A stretch of 64,000 nt of DNA from CAVTOO01 sp963736355 (lineage in GTDB: Bacteria; Pseudomonadota; Alphaproteobacteria; Rhizobiales; Xanthobacteraceae), in NCBI GenBank assembly GCA_963736355.1, contig CAVTOO010000002.1, positions 186,001-250,000 of the forward strand, in the 5' to 3' direction. Numbering within the stretch: position 1 is the stretch's first letter; every line of letters starts with the position of its first letter. Below are positions 58,131-64,000 of this stretch, in pieces. Below the pieces are notes generated by a model. It had not been told where the DNA came from. It made no database searches and saw only the letters and a list, made by a program, of their open reading frames with translations. The translations under genes were made by a program, and so were the position numbers.

Positions 58131-60203
58131 TTACGCCGCGCGGACGTTGGCCATGAAGCGCTTGAGTTCGTCGTGCAGGCGCTTGCTTTCCGACGACAGC
58201 ATGCGCGCCGACGACAACACATCGTTGGAGGCCGCGCCGGTCTCTGTCGCGCCGCGATTGACCTCGGTGATGGAGGTCGCAACGCCCTGCGAGCCGCGCG
58301 TGACGTGCTGCACGGTGGTGGCGATCTCCTGCGTGGCGATGCCCTGCTCTTCCACCGCCGAGGCGATGGACGAGGCGATCTCGGAGATGCGGTCGATGGT
58401 CGAGGAAATGCCCTTGATCGCCGTGACGGATTCGTCGGTCGCTTCCTGGATGCCGCTGATATAGGCGCCGATTTCGTCGGTGGCCTTGGACGTCTGGTTG
58501 GCGAGCGACTTGACCTCGGAGGCAACCACCGCAAAGCCGCGACCGGCCTGACCCGCACGCGCGGCCTCGATGGTGGCGTTGAGCGCGAGCAGATTGGTCT
58601 GCTCGGCAATCGCCGTGATCAGCTTGACGACATCGCCGATCTGCTGCGCGGCGCGCGACAGCCTGGTGATGCGCTCATTGGTCTGCTGCGCCTGGAACAC
58701 CGCCTGCTCGGCAATGCGATGGGATTCCTGCACCTGACGGCCGATCTCCAACACAGAGGACGACAGCTCTTCGGTCGCGATGGCGACCGACTGGACCTTG
58801 TGCGAGGCGTCTTCGGACGCGCCGGCGACGACGCCGGACATGTTCTGCGTGGTCTCGGCGTTGCGCGCCAGAACATTGGCGGCGCTTTCGAGCTGGTTGG
58901 CGGACGCCGACACATTCGAGACGATGGTGCCGACGGCGGCTTCGAAATCGGCGGCGAAACGATTGAGCTCGGCGCGGCGTGCGGCTTCGGCGGACGCCGC
59001 CTTGTCGATGTTGTCGGCGGCTTCGCGTTCGCTGCGCGCAATCGCCTGCTTCTTGAATTCTTCGACGGCCAGCGCCATCTGGCCGATCTCGTCGCCGCGG
59101 CCGAGGCCCGGCAGCACGACGTCGAAATGCCCGCTGGCGAGTTCGCGCATCGCCGCGCACAGCCGGATTGTCGGCTTGGCGATGCTGCGGCCGATCAGCG
59201 TGGCGAACAGCAGCGCCAGCGAAATCGCGCCGACCGTCAGCCCCGTCACGAGGGTCTGGATTTCGCTGACCTGCGTGGTCGCCTGCTCCTGGATCCTGGT
59301 CTGATCCTCGGTGGCGCCGTTCTTGGCAAGCTGCGCGGCGGTCATCATCTCGTCGCCGATCTGCATCAGCCCCTCGACGAGCTTCTCGATCTTCTGCGAA
59401 TTGGTAACGATGGTCGCGAACGCGGCCCGGTAGTCGGCCACCATTTTGCGCAAGCCATCGATGCGCGCGCTCGTCGCGGCATTGCCACCGACATTGATGG
59501 CGCCCAGGACATTGGAAATCATCTGCAGCCGCGCATCCGCGCCATTGGCGGAGAACATATCGAACTGCTGCGTGAACATACGCGCCAGCGCGTTCGCCGT
59601 GACAAGCTGGTTGCCGGCCTCGCGCGCCTTGTCGCGCAAATCCGTCTGATCCGCGAACGCGGCGCTATCCTCGAACTCATCGATCTTGGAGCGCAGCATG
59701 CCGCCGCCGGTCTGCACCGCCTGCTGAGCCAGCGTGGCGTTCTGGCGCTTGAGCACGAGAATTTCGTTGAACGTCGACGAGAACGCCCTGAATCTTTCGG
59801 TCAGCGTCGTGATCGGCGCCATGCGGTCGGGGTTTGCGATCGCAGCGCGTGCCTTGTCGATGGCTACGCTTGCGGCTTTCTCGGTCTCGAGCGCTGCGGT
59901 TGCGTCGGCCTCGGCTCCGCCACGCGCATAGTAGCGCGCGAGCAACTGGTAGGCCGTGAGTTCACGCTCGACTGTGCGCACGGCGTCGGCCTCGGTCACG
60001 CTCAGCTTATAGGAGGCGAAGTTGTTCCTGATCTTCTGGTAGCCGACATAGGCCATGGCCATGCTGGCCACCGACAGCAGCACCACGACCGCAAAGCCCA
60101 GGAATGTCTTCGTCGAGAAGGACATGTTCGACAGCCAGCCGGCTCCGAATATTTCCGGCGCGGGTTCTGACTTGCTGGGGAAGGATGTCTCTGGGCTCAG
60201 CAT
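58131..60203 (-). CDS. Methyl-accepting chemotaxis protein
   Basis: About 690 residues from ATG 60203 (MLSPETSFPSKSEP); ATG at the MSFSTKTFLG motif is an alternative. Membrane helix 1 is FLGFAVVVLLSVASMAMAYV. A helical, Gln/Ala-rich periplasmic domain of about 280 residues follows (four-helix-bundle type, no known ligand motif). Helix 2 is GLTVGAISLALLFATLIGRS, then a HAMP region (LCAAMRELASGHFDVVLPG). The signalling hairpin tip IAEQTNLLALNATIEAARAG is followed by GRGFAVVASEVKSLANQTSK. There is no C-terminal CheR/CheB pentapeptide. No che genes are nearby. Confidence 0.93.
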   Translation of the reverse strand: MLSPETSFPSKSEPAPEIFGAGWLSNMSFSTKTFLGFAVVVLLSVASMAMAYVGYQKIRNNFASYKLSVTEADAVRTVERELTAYQLLARYYARGGAEADATAALETEKAASVAIDKARAAIANPDRMAPITTLTERFRAFSSTFNEILVLKRQNATLAQQAVQTGGGMLRSKIDEFEDSAAFADQTDLRDKAREAGNQLVTANALARMFTQQFDMFSANGADARLQMISNVLGAINVGGNAATSARIDGLRKMVADYRAAFATIVTNSQKIEKLVEGLMQIGDEMMTAAQLAKNGATEDQTRIQEQATTQVSEIQTLVTGLTVGAISLALLFATLIGRSIAKPTIRLCAAMRELASGHFDVVLPGLGRGDEIGQMALAVEEFKKQAIARSEREAADNIDKAASAEAARRAELNRFAADFEAAVGTIVSNVSASANQLESAANVLARNAETTQNMSGVVAGASEDASHKVQSVAIATEELSSSVLEIGRQVQESHRIAEQAVFQAQQTNERITRLSRAAQQIGDVVKLITAIAEQTNLLALNATIEAARAGQAGRGFAVVASEVKSLANQTSKATDEIGAYISGIQEATDESVTAIKGISSTIDRISEIASSIASAVEEQGIATQEIATTVQHVTRGSQGVATSITEVNRGATETGAASNDVLSSARMLSSESKRLHDELKRFMANVRAA

Positions 60204-60455
60204 TCCGGATCGCTCCTGCGGGCAATACGCGACCTGCCGGCTTGCTGCCACACAGGTGTAATTTGGATCACCACAACCGGTAGAAGTACGCGGGAATGGA
60301 TAACAGCGCGTAAATGCGGCCTGCATTGCAGGCACGGGGTACCGCCGCGGTTAAGCCCGCACGCACGGATTATCGAGAAATGTCAGGAGCTTGGTGAAGA
60401 GAGAGTGAGCGGGCCGGCCATATCCCGGGCGTGCCTGCTTGTTATGCAAATCGCG

Positions 60456-61412
60456 TCAGCGGTGAGAGGCCGCGTGCTTCGCGAGGTAGTCCCGATAGGC
60501 ACTGGCGATGCCCTCGCGCAGCTGAATTTTCGCGTGCCAGCCGAGCGCGTTGAGCTTGCCGGAATCCATCAGCTTGCGCGGCGTGCCGTCCGGCTTGCTG
60601 GCATCGAAACTGATCGTGCCCTTGAAGCCGACGACATCCATGATGATTTCGGCCAGTTCGCGGATCGTCAGATCCGAGCCCGCGCCGATATTGATCAGCC
60701 CGTCACCGATGCCCTTTTCCATCAGGAACACGCAGGCATCCGCCATGTCGTCGACATGGAGGAATTCGCGCAGCGGCTTGCCCGAACCCCAGACCACCAG
60801 CGTCTCCGCGCCGCTCGTCTTCGCCTCATGCGCCTTGCGGATCAACGCGGGCAGGACGTGGCTGTTGGCAAGATCGTAATTGTCGTTGGGGCCGTAGAGA
60901 TTTGTCGGCATCAGGCTGACATAGCTGGTGCCGTATTGCCGGTTGTAGCTCTCGCACAGCTTGACGCCCGCGATCTTGGCGATGGCGTAAGGCTCGTTGG
61001 TCTGCTCCAGCGGCCCGGTGAGCAGCGCGTCCTCGCGCATCGGCTGCGGACAATCGCGCGGATAGATGCAGGAGGAGCCCAGAAACATCAGACGCTTCAC
61101 GCCCGCCTGCCAGGCGGCGTGGATGACGTTGGCCTCGATCATCAGGTTTTCGTAGAGAAATTCGGCGCGGTAGATGTTGTTGGCCTGAATGCCGCCGACC
61201 TTGGCGGCGGCGAGAAACACGACCTCCGGCTTCTCGAACTCAAAGAAGCTGCGCACCGCGCGCTGGTCGATCAGGTCCACTTCGCTGTGCGTGCGGGTGA
61301 TGAGATTGGTGTAGCCGCCCGCCGTCAGGCGACGCACCAAAGCAGAGCCCGCCATGCCGCGATGGCCCGCGACGAAGATGCGCGACGAGGTCTTGACCGG
61401 CGGCAGCGACAT
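60456..61412 (-). CDS. fcl: GDP-L-fucose synthase
   Basis: 318 residues from ATG 61412 (MSLPPVKTSSRIFVAGHRGM). Short-chain dehydrogenase-type epimerase/reductase converting GDP-4-keto-6-deoxymannose to GDP-L-fucose with NADPH. GHRGMAGSALVRRL is the Rossmann loop. The catalytic set is Ser in FLGSSCIYPRDCPQPM and Tyr-Lys in NEPYAIAKIAGVKLCE. HVDDMADACVFLME ends the domain. The usual partner gmd (GDP-mannose dehydratase) is not in the window. Probably surface polysaccharide synthesis. Confidence 0.93.
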   Translation of the reverse strand: MSLPPVKTSSRIFVAGHRGMAGSALVRRLTAGGYTNLITRTHSEVDLIDQRAVRSFFEFEKPEVVFLAAAKVGGIQANNIYRAEFLYENLMIEANVIHAAWQAGVKRLMFLGSSCIYPRDCPQPMREDALLTGPLEQTNEPYAIAKIAGVKLCESYNRQYGTSYVSLMPTNLYGPNDNYDLANSHVLPALIRKAHEAKTSGAETLVVWGSGKPLREFLHVDDMADACVFLMEKGIGDGLINIGAGSDLTIRELAEIIMDVVGFKGTISFDASKPDGTPRKLMDSGKLNALGWHAKIQLREGIASAYRDYLAKHAASHR

Positions 61413-61826
61413 CGGAACTCTTGAGTATGAGTAGTGATCTTGGGCTTTGAGGAGACTGCGCAAGCCTATAGCGGCTGCGTGTGTGTGCCTCAAGGCCGCC
61501 CCATTTGGGGCCGGTTTAACCCGGCGCACCGGCACGTTTTGGAAACCTTAAAGACCGAAAGCGCGAGGATTCGCCCTGAAAACCAAAGACTTCTTGCTTT
61601 CGGGACCCAAACACCCATATAGAGGGCGCATGAGAGTGAGGTCCGTTTGCGGATCTCTGACGGCCGCGTGAACGAAACCCCCTCCTGATCTGGCGGGTCT
61701 TCGGCCCCTCATTAGCTCCCTTTGAACTGGCAGCCCTGACACGCGGGATGTCTCGAACCCCGCGATCGCGGCCGTTCGTGCACATCTGCACGGCGTTCTC
61801 TTTCGCACAGATGTGAAAGATATTTT
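61413..61826. promoter_or_regulatory. Long leader region before the RNA helicase
   Basis: 414 bases. A perfect stem CACATCTG (61781-61788) / CAGATGTG (61808-61815) with a 19-base loop ends 11 bases before the GTG start and would touch the ribosome-binding stretch GAAAG. The rest has no coherent open frame or known RNA element. Confidence 0.4.
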
Positions 61827-63425
61827 GTGACCACTTTTGACGATTTCGGCCTCGCCGATCCGATCCGCCGCGCACTCGCGGAAGAGAACTACACCGTCCC
61901 CACGCCGATCCAGGCCCAGACGATTCCCATCGCCATCACCGGCCGCGATGTCGTCGGCATCGCCCAGACCGGCACCGGCAAGACGGCCGCCTTCGCGCTG
62001 CCGATCCTTCACCGCCTCGCCGCCAACCGGCTGCCGCCGCAGAAGAAGTCCTGCCGCGCGCTGGTCCTGAGCCCGACGCGCGAACTGGCCGCGCAGATCC
62101 TCGACAGCTTCAGGCCTATGGCCGCCATCTGCACATCTCCGCGACGCTCGTCATCGGCGGCGTGTCGATGGGCACGCAGGTGCGCGCGCTGATGAACGGC
62201 GTCGATGTTCTGGTGGCGACACCCGGCCGCCTGCTCGATCTCGTGCAGAGCAACGCGCTGCGGCTGGGACAGGTCGATGTGCCTCGTGCTCGACGAAGCC
62301 GACCGCATGCTCGACATGGGCTTCATCCACGACATCCGCAAAATCGTCTCGAAGCTGCCGAAGGAGCGCCAGACGCTGTTCTTCTCGGCGACCATGCCGC
62401 AGGAGATCGCCGAACTCGCCAGCCAGATGCTGCGCGATCCGGCCCGCGTCGCGGTGACGCCGGCCGCCACGACCGCCGAGCGCGTCGAACAGCGCGTCAT
62501 CCATGTCGATCGCGGCGGCAAGCCCAACCTGCTCGTCCAGCTCCTGAACGAAGAGCCGGTCGAGCGCGTGCTGGTCTTCACCCGCACCAAGCACGGCGCC
62601 GACAAGGTGGTGCGCAATCTCGTCAAGTCCGGCATTCCGGCCGAGGCGATCCACGGCAACAAATCGCAGAACCAGCGCGAGCGCGCGCTCGACGACTTCC
62701 GCTCGGGCTCGGTGCGCACGCTGGTGGCCACCGACATCGCCGCGCGCGGCATCGACGTCGACGGCGTCAGCCATGTCATCAACTTCGATCTGCCGAACGT
62801 CCCGGAGAGCTACGTCCACCGCATCGGCCGCACCGCGCGCGCCGGCGCCGAAGGCATCGCGATCTCGTTCTGCGATGCCGACGAAGTGGCGTTCCTGCGC
62901 GACATCGAGCGGCTGATCCGCCAGAAGATCCCGGCGACCGACAAGCGCTCGCAGCAGACCGCGCTGCCGGAGGCGGGAGCACCGCAGCCGCATCGCCAGC
63001 AGAAGAGCGGCGGCGGCGGACGTGGCGGACGCAACAATCAGCCGCGCCGCAATTCGCGTCCGGCCTATGGCCGTGATGGCGGTGGCCGCGATGGCGGTCA
63101 GGGCCGCGATCACAGTGCGGGTCAGAACCAGGGCCGGTCGCAAGACAGCCGTGGCGACAACCGTAACGCCCCGCAAAACAGGCCCGCCCCGGCAGCCGTC
63201 TCCCCGTACCGCGCCGAGCCGAGCCGTCAGGCCAAGCCCGAACAGCAGGCCCGCCCGGACAACCAGAACCGGCCGAACCGCCACAATCCGCAGGGCGCTC
63301 CGCGCCGCAATGGCGGGGAAGACCGGTTCACAGGACGCGCCGAGAGCCTTTCCGGCGTTGCATTCATGCAGCGGACAGGCCAAAAACGCCGCAACAACAA
63401 CCGGCCGCAGCGTCCGGCGAACTGA
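61827..63425 (+). CDS. DEAD-box RNA helicase (RhlE type), frame swap by two indels
   Basis: About 532 residues from GTG 61827 (MTTFDDFGLADPIRRALAEE). The DEAD-box core is there: Q motif VPTPIQAQTIP, motif I AQTGTGKTAAFALP, Ia PTRELAAQ, Ib TPGRLLDL, II LVLDEADRML, III FSATMPQEI, then the helicase C-terminal domain ending HRIGRTARAGAEG. The 150-residue tail is rich in Gln, Asn, Arg and Gly, an RNA-binding tail. A -1 deletion near 62113 and a +1 insertion near 62282 shift the part between Ia and II into another frame. The corrected segment reads AYGRHLHISATLVIGGVSMG. RhlE proteins remodel ribosomal and cold-shock RNA. Confidence 0.94.
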
Positions 63426-63513
63426 CGCTGCTGCGCCTCAATGAATTGAGCACGGTCCCGAAAGCCGCATTGGCGCTTTCGGGACCGTCCTTAAACCAAA
63501 CACGGGAGCCCGA

Positions 63514-63796
63514 ATGGCTAAGGAAGAACTGATCGAATTCGAAGGCCTCGTGACCGAGATCCTGCCGGACGCGCGCTACCGCGTGCAGCTCGACACCGGC
63601 AACATCATCGTCGCCTACACCGCCGGCAAGATGAAGAAGAACCGCATCAAGACGCTCGCGGGAGACCGCGTCACCGTCGAGATGTCGCCCTACGACCTCG
63701 AAAAGGGCCGTCTGATTTTCCGCCACAAGGACGAGCGCGCATCCTCCGGCGCCCCGCCCGCAGCAGCGCGGCAATCAGCAGTTCCGCAGGCGCTAA
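63514..63796 (+). CDS. infA: Translation initiation factor IF-1, one frameshift
   Basis: IF-1 binds the 30S A site at initiation. Corrected length is 93 residues: MAKEELIEFEGLVTEILPDA, then RYRVQLDTGNIIVAYTAGKM and the basic loop KKNRIKTLAGDRVTVEMSPY. The alphaproteobacterial tail in the raw frame reads past the terminator to 63843. Removing one base near 63757 (CCC run) gives QQRGNQQFRRR and a stop at 63796, 21 bases before the terminator. That is strong evidence for the correction. A ribosome site (GGGAGCC) lies 7-9 bases before ATG 63514. Confidence 0.95.
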
Positions 63797-63817
63797 AGGC
63801 TTCTGCATCTCAAATGA

Positions 63818-63843
63818 AAAGCCCCGCTCGCGCGGGGCTTTAA
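63818..63843 (+). terminator. Rho-independent terminator after infA
   Basis: AAAGCCCCGC / GCGGGGCTTT with a TCGC loop. It ends the infA transcript, and its left T-rich flank could serve the gene on the other strand too. Confidence 0.85.
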
Positions 63844-63876
63844 TGCATTTGGAGTAGCGCGCTCCGGGATGAAGAC

Positions 63877-64000
63877 TTAAGCGATCTTTCCGCCCAGTTC
63901 GTCGTCGATGAAGACGCGGATGATGGCGTCGAAATCGGCATCGCCCCTGAAGCCCAGCGCCTTGGCGCGCGTGGCGGCGAATTCGCCGGGCCAGCTCTCC
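63877..64000 (-). CDS. C-terminus of SDR-type sugar-acid dehydrogenase (DenD-like), cut by window end
   Basis: The last 40 codons are visible; the rest of the gene lies beyond the window edge. The end reads ESWPGEFAATRAKALGFRGD, ADFDAIIRVFIDDELGGKIA and TAA at 63877. The pattern W...F...RA..LGF..D..FD.IIR..I.DE is that of the NAD-dependent epimerase/dehydratase subfamily with D-erythronate dehydrogenase. The assignment rests on about 40 residues. Confidence 0.5.
   Translation of the reverse strand, partial: ESWPGEFAATRAKALGFRGDADFDAIIRVFIDDELGGKIA

Overview
The window is a high-GC chromosomal segment whose proteins all look like those of Alphaproteobacteria of the order Hyphomicrobiales (Rhizobiales), in the Bradyrhizobium/Xanthobacteraceae neighbourhood. 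This placement rests on gene content and protein style (DUF459, DUF1194, BBP2-type porin, ETF-QO/family-4-like UDG pairing, xseB-dxs-tlyA order, glyQ/glyS/ppdK order, dispersed repeats typical of the group). It is inference, because no database search was possible. It is a housekeeping region with one small accessory-like stretch. I see no rRNA, tRNA, CRISPR array, prophage or classical insertion sequence.

Layout. 0.1-6.3 kb: glutamate synthase gltB-gltD. 6.4-13.7 kb: envelope and sugar-nucleotide genes (DUF459 pseudo-SGNH protein, MltB-type lytic transglycosylase, galU, beta-barrel porin, KdsD-like isomerase). 13.8-17.7 kb: a ClpP-fold periplasmic protein, a membrane GGDEF protein and an NfeD/SPFH pair. 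18-23.3 kb: histone-deacetylase-like hydrolase, xseB, dxs, tlyA and an RNA methyltransferase. 23.4-32.1 kb: two divergent esterases, DUF1194, aroC, a histidine phosphatase, a cell-wall hydrolase and an MFS transporter. 32.4-38.4 kb: a stretch of small proteins, a transglutaminase-like protein, DUF892 and a Flp pilin. 38.6-48.0 kb: ppdK, DUF3096, glyS, a DUF559 cassette, a VOC protein, glyQ, a tRNA methyltransferase and DUF2007. 48-58 kb: polyprenyl synthase, ispE, a TPR lipoprotein-like protein, ETF-QO, UDG, a K+/H+ antiporter and an MscS channel. 58-64 kb: chemoreceptor, GDP-fucose synthase, RNA helicase, infA and the end of an SDR gene.

How genes work together. dxs (first step) and ispE (fourth enzyme) of the MEP pathway feed the polyprenyl diphosphate synthase, and so probably the ubiquinone side chain used by ETF-QO. 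galU, KdsD and GDP-fucose synthase supply surface polysaccharide precursors. MltB, the SleB-like hydrolase, the porin and the antiporter serve the envelope. Three exact matches to the alphaproteobacterial general stress response promoter (GGAAC, 16 bases, CGTT) and several near matches lie before small or DUF genes between 33.7 and 41.9 kb, so this stretch is probably a local cluster of the EcfG regulon.

Sequence quality. At least 20 single-base indels break otherwise intact genes outside ppdK (gltB, dxs, tlyA, glyS, ispE, ETF-QO, infA and others). Most are single-base insertions, often in G/C runs. ppdK alone is broken many more times. The pattern looks like consensus error rather than gene decay. 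I therefore give whole-gene coordinates and mark each break. Lengths quoted for broken genes are after mentally removing the extra base or restoring the missing one.

The most interesting items are the EcfG-type promoter cluster, a DUF559 nuclease gene enclosed by near-identical inverted repeats between glyS and the glyQ-VOC pair, an SGNH-fold protein that has lost its catalytic Ser and His, two micropeptide genes, and several interspersed palindromic repeat families.
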